Below, in pieces: positions 49,901 to 59,214 of a DNA stretch of 64,000 nucleotides; the first letter of the stretch is position 1; each line of letters begins with the position of its first letter. Source of the DNA: Burkholderia cepacia ATCC 25416 (lineage in GTDB: Bacteria > Pseudomonadota > Gammaproteobacteria > Burkholderiales > Burkholderiaceae); NCBI RefSeq assembly GCF_001411495.1, contig NZ_CP012981.1:1550001-1614000 (forward strand), read 5' to 3'. Position numbers and translations under genes: made by a program. The notes under the pieces are model-generated. The model made no database searches. It worked only from the letters and a program-made list of their open reading frames with translations, and had not been told where the DNA came from.

Positions 49901-49937
49901 GTCGGGCGTTCGAATCGGACGTTCGAATCGGGTGTTC
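49886..49937 (+). repeat. 13-bp tandem repeat, four units, at the glnE 3' end
   Basis: Units are 49886-49898 (divergent), 49899-49911, 49912-49924 and 49925-49937, with consensus GARTCGGRYGTTC; a partial fifth unit (GAATTCG) follows. The first unit encodes the last residues of GlnE (ETGV) before the stop; the rest is intergenic. Thirteen is not a multiple of three, so unit gain or loss within the coding part would change the GlnE C-terminus. Confidence 0.85.
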
Positions 49938-49983
49938 GAATTCGTGGAGCAGGGCGGGCGCAATCGGGCGAGCGGCCGTGCGG

Positions 49984-50014
49984 AAAAAAGACCGGCGCAT
50001 GCGCCGGTCTTTTT
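49984..50014. terminator. Bidirectional terminator between glnE and recN
   Basis: A perfect palindromic stem, AAAAAGACCGGCGC with its complement around a 2-nt centre, carries A and T runs at both ends. It separates two convergent genes. Confidence 0.93.
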
Positions 50015-50039
50015 GCATTCGGCCGATGCGATGCCCGCG

Positions 50040-51689
50040 TCAGGCCGCCAGCATTTCCTTCGCGTGCTTGCGCGTCGTGGCCGTGATCTCGAGCCCGCCG
50101 AGCATCCGCGCGACTTCCTCGATCCGGTTGGCGCGGTCGAGCGCGACGACCGTCGACACCGTGCCGCCGCGCTCGTCGGCGCCCTTCGCGACCTGGAAGT
50201 GGTGGTCGCCGCGCGCGGCGACCTGCGGCAGGTGCGTCACGCACAGCACCTGGCGATCGCGCCCGAGCTGGTGCAGCAGGCGGCCGACCACTTCGGCGAC
50301 GCCGCCGCCGATCCCCGTATCGACTTCGTCGAAGATCAGCGTCGGCGTCGGGCTCGCCGCGCTTGCGATCACTGCGAGCGCAAGGCTGATCCGCGCGAGT
50401 TCGCCGCCCGACGCGACCTTCGCGAGCGGCCGCAGCGGCACGCCGGGGTGGCCGGCGACCCGGAATTCGACCTGCTCGAGCCCGTGCGGGCCGCCGTCGG
50501 CGAGCGGGACGAGCGCGACTTCGAAGCTTCCGCCCGCCATCGACAGTTCCTGCATGCCGGCCGTGACGGCCGTGCCGAGCGCCTTGGCGGCCTGCGCGCG
50601 CGCCTTCGACAGATGCCCGGCATCGGCGAGGTAGGCCTCTCGCGCCTTGGCCTGCGTCGCCTCGAGCGCACCGAGATCGGCGGCCGCGTCGAGCGCGGCG
50701 AGCTGCGCGCGGCGTGCCGCGTGTTCTTCGTGCAGCGTGTCGGGCGGCAACCGGAACTTGCGGGCGGTCGAGTGCAGCGCATCGAGGCGCGTTTCGACCT
50801 GCGCGAGCCGCTCGGGATCGAGATCGACGCGCTGCGCATAGTGCGACAGCGAGTAGACGGCTTCCTGCAGCTGGATCTCGGCCGGTTCGAGCGACGCGAG
50901 CGCGTCGCCGAGCGCGGTGTCGTAGTCGGCCAGGCTGCGCAGCTTCGACACGATCGCACCGAGCTGCGCGAGCATCGCGTCGTCGGCCTCGGACAACGCG
51001 TTGAGTGCGCCGCGCACGCCGTCGATCAGGTTCGCCGAATGCGACAGGCGCTTGTGCTCGTTGCTGACTTCGTCCCATTCGCCGGGCTGCGGCGCGAGCT
51101 TGTCGAGCTCGGCGAGCTGCCACGCGAGCTTTTCGCGTTCGAGCTGCAGCTCCCGCTCGTGCGCCTTCGCGGCCTCGATCGCCTGCGCCGCGTCGCGCCA
51201 CACGCGCCACGCGCGCGCGACGTTCGCCGCATCGGCGACGAGCCCCGCGTGCGTGTCGAACAGCTCGCGCTGCGCGTCGGGCCGCATCAGCAGCTGGTGC
51301 GCATGCTGGCCGTGGATGTCGACGAGCATTTCGCCGAGTTCGCGCAGTTGCGCGAGCGTCGCGCTGGTGCCGTTGATGAACGCGCGCGACCGGCCGTTCG
51401 CGTCGATCACGCGGCGCAGCATCACGGTGTCCTCGGTGTCGAACGCGTGTTCGTCGAGCCAGCGCGCGACGCGGTCGTGCGGCGTGAATTCGGCGGTGAT
51501 GTCGGCGCGGCCGCAGCCGGTGCGCACGACGCTCGCGTCGGCACGTTCGCCGAGCGCGAGGGCGAGGGCGTCGATCAGGATCGATTTCCCGGCGCCGGTT
51601 TCACCGGAAAAGACGGAAAAGCCGCTGTCGAATTCGAGATCGAGCGCGGCGACGATGACGAAGTCGCGGATCGAGAGGTGGCGGAGCAT
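50040..51689 (-). CDS. recN: DNA repair protein RecN
   Basis: A 549-residue SMC-like ATPase that helps repair double-strand breaks. Walker A is FSGETGAGKSILIDAL (around residues 28-42), the ABC signature is KVASGGELARISLAL, and Walker B is LIFDEVDTGIGGGVAEVVGR. A coiled coil lies between (about 150-380). It is 19 bp downstream of nadK and in the same direction. SOS control is usual for recN; no LexA box was identified here because the gene would share the nadK promoter. Confidence 0.96.
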   Translation of the reverse strand: MLRHLSIRDFVIVAALDLEFDSGFSVFSGETGAGKSILIDALALALGERADASVVRTGCGRADITAEFTPHDRVARWLDEHAFDTEDTVMLRRVIDANGRSRAFINGTSATLAQLRELGEMLVDIHGQHAHQLLMRPDAQRELFDTHAGLVADAANVARAWRVWRDAAQAIEAAKAHERELQLEREKLAWQLAELDKLAPQPGEWDEVSNEHKRLSHSANLIDGVRGALNALSEADDAMLAQLGAIVSKLRSLADYDTALGDALASLEPAEIQLQEAVYSLSHYAQRVDLDPERLAQVETRLDALHSTARKFRLPPDTLHEEHAARRAQLAALDAAADLGALEATQAKAREAYLADAGHLSKARAQAAKALGTAVTAGMQELSMAGGSFEVALVPLADGGPHGLEQVEFRVAGHPGVPLRPLAKVASGGELARISLALAVIASAASPTPTLIFDEVDTGIGGGVAEVVGRLLHQLGRDRQVLCVTHLPQVAARGDHHFQVAKGADERGGTVSTVVALDRANRIEEVARMLGGLEITATTRKHAKEMLAA

Positions 51690-51708
51690 GGTGTCGGGCG
51701 GAGCGGCG

Positions 51709-52611
51709 TCAGGACGCCTTGTCGTCTTCGTTCGAGGCGTGTTCGTTCCAGTGCAGCTTCTTGCGCAGCGTCGCGTAGTAGCTGTAGCCGATCGGGTGCA
51801 GGAACGGCACTGTGTGCTTCGAGCGGCGCACCTCGATCGTGTCGTTCAGCTCGAGCGACGTGAACGACTGCATGTCGAAGTTCACGTTGACGTCGCGCCC
51901 GCCGACGATCTGGATCGCGATCTTCGAATCGTCGGGCAGCACGATCGGCCGGTTCGACAGCGCGTGTGGCGCGATCGGCACGAGCACGATGCCCTGCAGC
52001 TGCGGATGGAGGATCGGGCCGGCCGACGACAGCGCGTAAGCAGTCGAGCCGGTCGGCGTGGCGACGATCAGGCCGTCCGAACGCTGGTTGTACATGTACC
52101 GGCCGTCGACCGACGCGCGCAGCTCGACCATCCCGGAGAAGCCGCTGCGGTTCACGACGACGTCGTTGAATGCGAGCGCGTGGTAGATCGGTTCGCCGTC
52201 GCGCATGATCCGGGCCTCGAGCAGCGAGCGCTCCTCGCGCTCGAACTTGCCCGACAGGATCACCGGGACGAGTGCCTGCATGTCGGCCGCCGCGATATCG
52301 GTGATGAAGCCGAGCCGCCCGTGGTTGATCCCGATCAGCGGTGTCTTGTATGGCGCGAGCTGACGGCCGATGCCGAGCATCGTCCCGTCGCCGCCCAGTA
52401 CGACCGCCACGTCGGCGCGCGCCCCGATTTCGGCCGGGGTCAGCGCCGGGTAGCCGGTGATGCCGATCTCGCGCGCGGTCTCGGCTTCGAAGACGACTTC
52501 GAAGCCCCGCTTGGCGATGCAGGCGGCCAGCGTGGCGAGCGGCTCGGCGATGTTCGGCGTGTTGCTCCGGCCGACGAGCGCGACAGTGTTGAACTGATTA
52601 CCGGTTTTCAT
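51709..52611 (-). CDS. nadK: NAD kinase
   Basis: A 300-residue enzyme that phosphorylates NAD to NADP. Motifs are [29 protein letters not shown], and [22 protein letters not shown]. Start [15 protein letters not shown] at 52611 sets the first beta strand close to the N-terminus. It is divergent from hrcA with a 131-bp shared region, and followed by recN, a conserved order in Burkholderia-type genomes. Confidence 0.96.
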   Translation of the reverse strand: MKTGNQFNTVALVGRSNTPNIAEPLATLAACIAKRGFEVVFEAETAREIGITGYPALTPAEIGARADVAVVLGGDGTMLGIGRQLAPYKTPLIGINHGRLGFITDIAAADMQALVPVILSGKFEREERSLLEARIMRDGEPIYHALAFNDVVVNRSGFSGMVELRASVDGRYMYNQRSDGLIVATPTGSTAYALSSAGPILHPQLQGIVLVPIAPHALSNRPIVLPDDSKIAIQIVGGRDVNVNFDMQSFTSLELNDTIEVRRSKHTVPFLHPIGYSYYATLRKKLHWNEHASNEDDKAS

Positions 52612-52742
52612 GCCGGCATTACACCATAGCTCGTTGACGAAAAGAACCGGCTGTGCGCTGACGGGGCCGGATCGGGTCGGCCCGCGCATCGGTGGCCGAC
52701 GCCACTCGCCGCGGTCGCGCGGTTGCGCTAAAATTTTCCACC

Positions 52743-53765
52743 ATGCTAGATCCTCGCGCACGAACCCTCCTGAAAACCCTGATCGAACGGTATATCGCCG
52801 ACGGTCAGCCAGTCGGATCGCGCACGTTGTCCCGTTACTCCGGGCTCGAGCTGAGCCCGGCGACGATCCGCAACGTGATGTCCGACCTGGAGGAGCTCGG
52901 CCTCGTGTCGAGCCCGCACACGTCGGCCGGCCGCGTGCCGACGCCGCGCGGCTACCGGCTGTTCGTCGACACGATGCTGACGGTCGAGGTGCCGATCGAC
53001 GCCGAGGCCGTCGCGCGGCAGGTGCAGAACACGCTGCAGGCCGGCGAGCCGCAGCAGCGCGTCGTGGCGGCCGCTGCGAGCGTGCTGTCGAACCTGTCGC
53101 AGTTCGCGGGCGTCGTGCTGACGCCGCGCCGCAGCCACGTGTTCAAGCAGATCGAGTTCATGCGCCTGTCGGACAAGCGCATCCTGCTGATCATCGTGAC
53201 GCCCGAGGGCGACGTGCAGAACCGGATGCTCGCGACGCCGCGCGACTACTCGCCGTCGCAACTGACCGAGGCGTCCAACTACATCAACGCGCATTTCGCC
53301 GGACTGTCGTTCGACGAGGTGCGCCGTCGCCTGCGCGACGAGATTGACCAGTTGCGCGGCGACATGACCACGCTGATGCATGCGGCCGTGACGGCCAGCA
53401 CCGAGGTGCCCGACACCGAGGACACCGTGCTGATTTCCGGCGAGCGCAACCTGCTCGAGGTGGCGGATCTGTCGTCCGACATGGCCCGGCTGCGCAAGCT
53501 GTTCGACGTATTCGACCAAAAGACGGGCCTCCTGCAACTGCTCGACGTGTCGAGCCACGCCCAGGGCGTGCAGATCTTCATCGGCGGCGAATCGACGCTC
53601 GTGCCGATCGAGGAAATGAGCGTCGTTACCGCCCCTTACGAGGTGAACGGGCAGATCGTCGGCACGCTCGGCGTGATCGGCCCGACCCGCATGGCGTACA
53701 ACCGCGTGATCCCGATCGTCGACATCACCGCGCGGCTGCTGTCGCTCACGCTGAGCCAGCAGTAG
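52743..53765 (+). CDS. hrcA: Heat-inducible transcription repressor HrcA
   Basis: A 340-residue repressor of groESL-type heat-shock operons through CIRCE operators. The winged helix is at the N-terminus ([21 protein letters not shown], then [17 protein letters not shown]). The dimerisation GAF-like part includes the C-terminal [30 protein letters not shown] box (52729-52734) lies only 8 bp before the ATG and no Shine-Dalgarno is visible, so the mRNA may be leaderless or nearly so. No CIRCE element was found in this window. Confidence 0.96.
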   Translation: MLDPRARTLLKTLIERYIADGQPVGSRTLSRYSGLELSPATIRNVMSDLEELGLVSSPHTSAGRVPTPRGYRLFVDTMLTVEVPIDAEAVARQVQNTLQAGEPQQRVVAAAASVLSNLSQFAGVVLTPRRSHVFKQIEFMRLSDKRILLIIVTPEGDVQNRMLATPRDYSPSQLTEASNYINAHFAGLSFDEVRRRLRDEIDQLRGDMTTLMHAAVTASTEVPDTEDTVLISGERNLLEVADLSSDMARLRKLFDVFDQKTGLLQLLDVSSHAQGVQIFIGGESTLVPIEEMSVVTAPYEVNGQIVGTLGVIGPTRMAYNRVIPIVDITARLLSLTLSQQ

Positions 53766-53865
53766 CCTGCGAGCGCCAGCCCGATCCCGCCCCGTCATCG
53801 TGCCGCGGCGCCGCGTGCGCCGACAGTCGGCCGAACGGCCAGCCGACCGGCGCGAGGCGGCCCGC

Positions 53866-53871
53866 TATAAT
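53866..53871 (+). promoter_or_regulatory. Candidate -10 (TATAAT) of hemH
   Basis: A consensus TATAAT lies 41 bp upstream of the hemH ATG. The hexamer 17 bp further upstream (CCGACC, 53843-53848) matches TTGACA at three positions only. Confidence 0.4.
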
Positions 53872-53912
53872 TGAGAGCCGTCCGGTCCCGTGCCCCGAGC
53901 ACGTTCTTGCCC

Positions 53913-54986
53913 ATGCGTTTCGATCTTGAGCCGCCTTCGAGTATCGCGGCTGCCCATCGCATCGGCGTGCTGCTGATCAATCTCGGCACGCCCGATGCGC
54001 CCACGCCGCGTGCCGTGCGGCGCTATCTGGCCGAATTCCTGTCGGATCCGCGGGTCGTCGAGATTCCGCAGGCCGTCTGGCAAGTGCTGCTGCGCACGCT
54101 GATCCTGCCGCTGCGCGGCCGCGCGTCCGCGAAGAAATACGCGGCCGTCTGGATGCCCGAGGGCTCGCCGCTGCGCGTGCATACCGTGCGCCAGACCGAC
54201 GGCGTGCGGCACCTGCTCGCGTCGAACGGTTATCAAGTGCAGGTCGACTACGCGATGCGCTACGGCAGTCCGAACATTTCGCACGCGCTCGCGCAGTTCA
54301 AGCGCGCCGGCGTCGAGCGCGTGCTGCTGATGCCGATGTATCCGCAATACTCGGCGTCGACCACGGCCACCGCATTCGACGCCGCATTCGACGCGCTCTC
54401 GCGCATGCGCAACCAGCCGGAGGTGCGCACGATACGGCACTACGCAGACCATCCGGCCTATATCCACGCGCTGGCCGAGCAGGTGCGCCAGTATTGGGCG
54501 CAGCACGGCCGGCCGGACTTCGCGGCCGGCGACAAGCTCGTGCTGAGCTTTCACGGCGTGCCGAAGCGCACGCTCGACCTCGGCGATCCCTATCACGACC
54601 AGTGCCAGCAGACGGGCGCGCTGCTGATGGCCGCGCTCGGGTTGTCGACGACCGAGTGCCGCGTCACGTTCCAGTCGCGTTTCGGCAAGGCCGAATGGCT
54701 GCAGCCTTATACCGCGCCGACGCTGCGCGAGTTCGGCGAGGCCGGCGTACAGCGGGCCGACGTGTTCTGTCCCGGTTTCACGGCCGATTGCCTGGAGACG
54801 ATCGAGGAGATCGGCATGGAGGTGCGCGACGAGTTCCTCGCCGGTGGCGGCAAGGCATTCCACCGGATTCCGTGCCTGAATGGCGCGCCCGCGTGGATCG
54901 GCGCGCTCGGCGAGATCGTCGCCGAGAATCTGCAGGGCTGGCCGGTCAAGGCCGCGCAGCCCGAAACGGTGGGTGAGGTGCGATGA
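53913..54986 (+). CDS. hemH: Ferrochelatase
   Basis: A 357-residue enzyme inserting iron into protoporphyrin IX, the last step of haem synthesis. Motifs are [23 protein letters not shown] at the N-terminus, [34 protein letters not shown] with the catalytic His, and the C-terminal [17 protein letters not shown]. Start [18 protein letters not shown] at 53913 is preferred over a TTG at 53871 that would lie in the promoter. The stop overlaps the hslR start (ATGA). Confidence 0.96.
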   Translation: MRFDLEPPSSIAAAHRIGVLLINLGTPDAPTPRAVRRYLAEFLSDPRVVEIPQAVWQVLLRTLILPLRGRASAKKYAAVWMPEGSPLRVHTVRQTDGVRHLLASNGYQVQVDYAMRYGSPNISHALAQFKRAGVERVLLMPMYPQYSASTTATAFDAAFDALSRMRNQPEVRTIRHYADHPAYIHALAEQVRQYWAQHGRPDFAAGDKLVLSFHGVPKRTLDLGDPYHDQCQQTGALLMAALGLSTTECRVTFQSRFGKAEWLQPYTAPTLREFGEAGVQRADVFCPGFTADCLETIEEIGMEVRDEFLAGGGKAFHRIPCLNGAPAWIGALGEIVAENLQGWPVKAAQPETVGEVR

Positions 54987-55390
54987 ATTACAAGATTTCG
55001 ACCGAACCGGGCGCGAAGCTGCGCATCGACAAATGGCTGTGGGCGGCCCGGTTCTTCAAGACGCGCTCGCTTGCGACCGATGCGGTCGACAAGGGGCACG
55101 TGAAGATCGGCGGGGCTGCAGTCAAGCCGGCGAAGGAAGTGCGCGTGGGCGACGAGGTCGAAATTGCGATCGACGGCGTCGTCTGGCACATTGCCGTACT
55201 CGGCGTGTGCGACGTGCGCGGGCCGGCGAGCGTCGCGCAGACGCTTTACGAGGAAACGGAAGCGGGGCGGGCCGCACGGCTCGCCGAACTGGAGCGGCGC
55301 CGCACGTATCGCGAGCCGGCGGCCGAATTGCACGGCCGGCCGACGAAGCGCGACCGGCGCATCATCGACAGATTTTCTGGTGGGAGCTGA
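54983..55390 (+). CDS. hslR: Heat-shock protein Hsp15-like, S4 RNA-binding domain
   Basis: A 135-residue basic protein with an S4 domain at about residues 13-70 ([42 protein letters not shown]). Hsp15 binds stalled 50S subunits carrying nascent tRNA and helps recycle them. It overlaps hemH by 4 bp. Its last 29 bp overlap, on the opposite strand, the end of a small exported-protein gene. Position just before grpE fits a heat-shock neighbourhood. Confidence 0.93.
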   Translation: MNYKISTEPGAKLRIDKWLWAARFFKTRSLATDAVDKGHVKIGGAAVKPAKEVRVGDEVEIAIDGVVWHIAVLGVCDVRGPASVAQTLYEETEAGRAARLAELERRRTYREPAAELHGRPTKRDRRIIDRFSGGS

Positions 55391-55523
55391 ACATCTGGTC
55401 GAACGTCGCCCGCGCGCTCCCGTATTCGGTCGTGCGGTCGGTGACGGCTCCCGACAGGCAGATGGTGGTGGTGCCGGCAATGAGTACCAGCGCGACCACC
55501 GATATCGCAAAGGTCAGTTTCAC
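55362..55523 (-). CDS. Hypothetical 53-residue membrane or exported peptide, GTG start
   Basis: A small ORF whose N-terminus (VKLTFAISVVALVLIAG) is a signal-anchor or signal peptide, followed by TTTICLSGAVTDRTTEYG and ending KICR, with two cysteines. GTG at 55523 has GAGGGGAGT just upstream. That ribosome site lies within a 5-bp hairpin (55530-55534 with 55540-55544), which could hide it. The 3' end overlaps hslR by 29 bp in antisense. No family is recognised; the hydrophobic N-terminus and ribosome site are the support. Confidence 0.5.
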   Translation of the reverse strand: MKLTFAISVVALVLIAGTTTICLSGAVTDRTTEYGSARATFDQMFSSHQKICR

Positions 55524-55879
55524 GGTACTCCCCTCGAGAAGGGGTGAAAACGGCGCCAGGTGGTGGTTGTAAGGCGTCGGTCAGCTAAGGGTAAACACGC
55601 TTTTCCGACGCTTGAGTGGAGTGTAGTGCAGCGGGACTGTGCCAAGCTAGTACTTGCCAGGTAAGCGTTGTTACAGCCCGTTTCGCCTGCTTTGGCGGAC
55701 TATGCGTGCGATGCACCGGTGCGACGCGCGGTTGTTTCGCGGCATTGGAGAATGCCGGCGAATAACCCTCTTGAAATCGCAGTTTTCACCCTTATTTGCA
55801 CCAGCAATGTGCGGTGCCGCCGGGTATACGGTCCGGCGGTTGCCGATTTGGCTTCAACCTCTAATCGACTTTCAGCGAC
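55524..55879. other. 356-bp region between the small exported ORF and grpE
   Basis: No gene is supported. The right half holds a perfect 7-bp hairpin (55740-55746 with 55751-55757, loop GGAG) directly before a sigma-32-like promoter (55770-55797). The left end holds the ribosome site hairpin of the minus-strand small ORF. Confidence 0.5.
55770..55797 (+). promoter_or_regulatory. Putative sigma-32 (heat-shock) promoter of grpE
   Basis: CTTGAAA (55770-55776) matches the RpoH -35 exactly; CCCTTATTT (55789-55797) resembles the -10 consensus CCCCATNT after a 12-nt spacer. Transcription would start about 75 nt before the grpE ATG. Confidence 0.55.
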
Positions 55880-56425
55880 ATGGAAAACACGCAAGAGAAC
55901 CCGTCTACCCAATCGGCCGAAGATATCGGCAGCGAGAAGCAGGCGGCGCAAGGCGCTGCTCCCGCCGCCGAAGCAGCCGACGCGGCGCTCGCGGAGGCTC
56001 AAGCCAAGGTCGCCGAGCTGCAGGAGAGCTACCTGCGGGCGAAGGCCGAGACCGAGAACGTCCGCCGCCGCGCGCAGGACGACGTCTCGAAGGCGCACAA
56101 GTTCGCGATCGAGAGCTTCGCGGAGCACCTGCTGCCCGTGCTGGACAGCCTGGAAGCGGCCGTCAACGATACGTCCGGCGACATCGCGAAGGTGCGCGAA
56201 GGTGTCGAGCTGACGCTGCGCCAACTGACGAGCGCACTCGAGAAGGGCCGCGTCGTCGCGATCAACCCGGTCGGCGAGAAGTTCGATCCGCACCAGCACC
56301 AGGCGATCTCGATGGTGCCGGCCGAGCAGGAGCCGAACACCGTCGTCACGGTGCTGCAGAAGGGTTACACGATCGCCGACCGCGTGCTGCGTCCGGCGCT
56401 CGTCACCGTCGCGCAGCCGAAGTAA
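55880..56425 (+). CDS. grpE: Nucleotide exchange factor GrpE
   Basis: A 181-residue DnaK cochaperone that releases ADP. The N-terminal tail is disordered (residues 1-38); a long coiled-coil helix follows (about 40-90). The C-terminal beta domain ends with [17 protein letters not shown] and [18 protein letters not shown]. It begins the grpE-thioredoxin-dnaK-dnaJ run, behind a heat-shock type promoter. Confidence 0.97.
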   Translation: MENTQENPSTQSAEDIGSEKQAAQGAAPAAEAADAALAEAQAKVAELQESYLRAKAETENVRRRAQDDVSKAHKFAIESFAEHLLPVLDSLEAAVNDTSGDIAKVREGVELTLRQLTSALEKGRVVAINPVGEKFDPHQHQAISMVPAEQEPNTVVTVLQKGYTIADRVLRPALVTVAQPK

Positions 56426-56435
56426 GGGCGTCGCG

Positions 56436-56846
56436 ATGGGGCCCGCCGGCGTCGATCCGGCCGCATTTGACGCGTTCGACATGCAGGCGCTGGACGCCGG
56501 CACGTTCGACGCGGCGATCGACGGCGCGGGGGACGCGCTTGCGGTGGTGTTCTTCTGGGGCGTCGACTGCTTCAACTGCGAGATCGCGAAGAAGGCGATG
56601 CTCGCCCAGCCCGACGCCATCCGCGCGCTGGGCTTGAAGTGGTTCCATTGCAACGTGTACGAACACCACCAGCTGGGGCGCCGCTTCGGGCTGCACGGTG
56701 TGCCGACGTGGTTCTTCTTCCACCGCGGCAAGCGGCTCGGCCGCGCGACGGGCTGGCATGGCCTCGCGCAGTTCCAGGCGGCCGTGTCGGCGGCGCGCGC
56801 GAAAATCGCAGCGGCGGGCAGCGATCCCCTAGCCGGCGGCGATTGA
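56436..56846 (+). CDS. Thioredoxin-fold protein between grpE and dnaK
   Basis: A 136-residue cytoplasmic protein with a thioredoxin core. The active site is WGVDCFNCEIAKKAM (Cys45, Cys48), that is CFNC in place of the CGPC of true thioredoxin. The cis-Pro segment is HGVPTWFFFHRGKRLGRATG. No signal peptide is visible. It starts 10 bp after the grpE stop, so it should be co-transcribed and heat-inducible. A redox-linked chaperone role is an inference from position. The family is thioredoxin-like; the exact subfamily is unknown. Confidence 0.85.
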   Translation: MGPAGVDPAAFDAFDMQALDAGTFDAAIDGAGDALAVVFFWGVDCFNCEIAKKAMLAQPDAIRALGLKWFHCNVYEHHQLGRRFGLHGVPTWFFFHRGKRLGRATGWHGLAQFQAAVSAARAKIAAAGSDPLAGGD

Positions 56847-56877
56847 AAAAATTTAATATCCGCATCGCTCGGCGGGT

Positions 56878-56905
56878 CTTGAAAACGGATCGGCCGGACG
56901 CATTT
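56878..56905 (+). promoter_or_regulatory. Putative sigma-32 promoter of dnaK
   Basis: CTTGAAA (56878-56884) is separated by 13 nt from ACGCATTT (56898-56905), which matches 6 of 8 bases of CCCCATTT. It lies in the 147-bp gap before dnaK, which is AT-rich. dnaK may thus have its own promoter besides read-through from grpE. Confidence 0.5.
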
Positions 56906-56993
56906 CGGGAACAGAGTTGAATTCTGGCGCGCGAAACCGCCCCAAAACGCGGGGTTTTGCGCAGCAAACAAGCATTTCTGGAGATTAGGAAAA

Positions 56994-58946
56994 ATGGGAA
57001 AGATCATCGGTATTGACCTCGGCACCACGAACTCGTGCGTTGCCATCATGGAAGGCAACCAGGTCAAGGTCATCGAGAACTCGGAAGGCACGCGCACCAC
57101 GCCTTCGATCATCGCCTACATGGACGACAACGAAGTGCTCGTCGGCGCGCCGGCCAAGCGTCAATCGGTGACCAACCCGAAGAACACGCTGTTCGCAGTG
57201 AAGCGCCTGATCGGCCGCCGCTTCGAAGAGAAGGAAGTCCAGAAGGACATCGGCCTGATGCCTTACAGCATCATCAAGGCCGACAACGGCGATGCATGGG
57301 TCGAAGCGCACGGCGAAAAGCTCGCGCCGCCGCAGGTTTCGGCGGAAGTGCTGCGCAAGATGAAGAAGACGGCCGAAGACTACCTCGGCGAGCCGGTCAC
57401 GGAAGCCGTGATCACGGTGCCGGCGTACTTCAACGACAGCCAGCGCCAGGCAACCAAGGATGCCGGCCGCATCGCGGGCCTCGAAGTCAAGCGGATCATC
57501 AACGAGCCGACCGCAGCCGCGCTCGCGTTCGGCCTCGACAAGGCCGAGAAGGGCGACCGCAAGATCGCCGTGTATGACCTCGGCGGCGGTACGTTCGACG
57601 TGTCGATCATCGAAATCGCGGACGTCGACGGCGAAATGCAGTTCGAAGTGCTGTCGACCAACGGCGACACGTTCCTCGGCGGCGAAGACTTCGACCAGCG
57701 CATCATCGATTACATCATCGGCGAGTTCAAGAAGGAGCAGGGCGTCGACCTGTCGAAGGACGTGCTCGCGCTGCAGCGCCTGAAGGAAGCCGCTGAAAAG
57801 GCGAAGATCGAGCTGTCGTCGAGCCAGCAGACCGAAATCAACCTGCCGTACATCACGGCGGACGCGTCGGGCCCGAAGCACTTGAACCTGAAGATCACCC
57901 GCGCGAAGCTGGAAGCGCTGGTGGAAGATCTCGTCGAGCGCACGATCGAACCGTGCCGCATCGCGATCAAGGACGCAGGCGTCAAGGTGTCGGACATCGA
58001 CGACGTGATCCTGGTCGGCGGCCAGACGCGCATGCCGAAGGTCATGGAGAAGGTGAAGGAGTTCTTCGGCAAGGACCCGCGCCGTGACGTGAACCCGGAC
58101 GAAGCCGTCGCGGTTGGCGCGGCGATCCAGGGCCAGGTCCTGTCGGGCGACCGCAAGGACGTGCTGCTGCTCGACGTGACCCCGCTGTCGCTCGGTATCG
58201 AGACGCTCGGCGGCGTGATGACGAAGATGATCAGCAAGAACACGACGATCCCGACGAAGCACGCGCAAGTGTATTCGACGGCGGACGACAACCAGGGCGC
58301 CGTGACGATCAAGGTGTTCCAGGGCGAACGCGAAATGGCAGCCGGCAACAAGCTGCTCGGCGAGTTCAACCTCGAAGGCATCCCGCCCGCACCGCGCGGC
58401 GTGCCGCAGATCGAAGTGACCTTCGACATCGACGCGAACGGCATCCTGCACGTCGGCGCGAAGGACAAGGCGACCGGCAAGGAAAACAAGATCACGATCA
58501 AGGCGAACTCGGGTCTGTCCGAGGCTGAAATCGACCAGATGATCAAGGACGCGGAAGCGAACGCAGCGGAAGATCACAAGCTGCGCGAGCTGGCCGATTC
58601 GCGCAACCAGGGCGATGCGCTGGTCCACAGCACGAAGAAGGCGCTGACCGAGTACGGCGACAAGCTGGACGCGGGCGAGAAGGAAGCGATCGAAGCGTCG
58701 CTGAAGTCGCTCGAGGAAGTGCTGAAGGACACGTCGGCCGACAAGGCTGCGATCGACGCGAAGGTCGAGGAACTCGGCAAGGTTTCGCAGAAGCTCGGCG
58801 AAAAGATGTACGCCGACATGCAGGCCCAGCAAGCGGGTGCGGCCGGCGCAGCGGGTGCAGCGGAAGGTGCGGCCCACGCGGGCGGCGCGCAACAGGCTGC
58901 CGACGATGTCGTCGACGCCGAGTTCAAGGAAGTGAAGAAGGACTAA
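56994..58946 (+). CDS. dnaK: Chaperone protein DnaK (Hsp70)
   Basis: A 650-residue Hsp70. The N-terminus [20 protein letters not shown], the ATPase motifs [16 protein letters not shown] and [12 protein letters not shown], and the linker [19 protein letters not shown] are all present. The C-terminus has an Ala/Gly-rich tail and ends [14 protein letters not shown], as in proteobacterial DnaK. It folds and protects proteins with DnaJ and GrpE. Codon use is strongly biased, as expected for high expression. Confidence 0.99.
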   Translation: MGKIIGIDLGTTNSCVAIMEGNQVKVIENSEGTRTTPSIIAYMDDNEVLVGAPAKRQSVTNPKNTLFAVKRLIGRRFEEKEVQKDIGLMPYSIIKADNGDAWVEAHGEKLAPPQVSAEVLRKMKKTAEDYLGEPVTEAVITVPAYFNDSQRQATKDAGRIAGLEVKRIINEPTAAALAFGLDKAEKGDRKIAVYDLGGGTFDVSIIEIADVDGEMQFEVLSTNGDTFLGGEDFDQRIIDYIIGEFKKEQGVDLSKDVLALQRLKEAAEKAKIELSSSQQTEINLPYITADASGPKHLNLKITRAKLEALVEDLVERTIEPCRIAIKDAGVKVSDIDDVILVGGQTRMPKVMEKVKEFFGKDPRRDVNPDEAVAVGAAIQGQVLSGDRKDVLLLDVTPLSLGIETLGGVMTKMISKNTTIPTKHAQVYSTADDNQGAVTIKVFQGEREMAAGNKLLGEFNLEGIPPAPRGVPQIEVTFDIDANGILHVGAKDKATGKENKITIKANSGLSEAEIDQMIKDAEANAAEDHKLRELADSRNQGDALVHSTKKALTEYGDKLDAGEKEAIEASLKSLEEVLKDTSADKAAIDAKVEELGKVSQKLGEKMYADMQAQQAGAAGAAGAAEGAAHAGGAQQAADDVVDAEFKEVKKD

Positions 58947-58968
58947 GCCGGGTTGCCCCGGTGCCGCA

Positions 58969-58995
58969 CGCCGCGCGCGCAACACGCGCGCGGCG
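58969..58995 (+). other. GC hairpin between dnaK and dnaJ
   Basis: A perfect 11-bp stem CGCCGCGCGCG/CGCGCGCGGCG (58969-58979 with 58985-58995) has a 5-nt loop and no T tract. It lies 23 bp after the dnaK stop. It may protect the dnaK mRNA 3' end or lower dnaJ expression relative to dnaK; both are inferences. Confidence 0.6.
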
Positions 58996-59214
58996 CGGCT
59001 GACGGGCTGGCTGACAAGCGGTCTGTCTTTCCTTCCGGATGGCCGGATCGACTCCACGCCTGGCGGGCTTTGCGGCCCTCCGGGCACATTTGTTTTTTGG
59101 CGGGTGCTGCACGAGCCGTCCGCGGACGGGCGCAGCGCCAGACGAGTCGAGAGACTTTACTGCGGGCGAAAGGAGCCGCCGCGTGCGCGATGCGTGGCGG
59201 CACAGTGAATCGAT

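Noticed and set aside
52612..56993. Search for a CIRCE operator near hrcA, grpE and dnaK
   Set aside because: No TTAGCACTC-N9-GAGTGCTAA dyad or close variant was seen by eye. A computed scan would be needed to exclude a degenerate copy.
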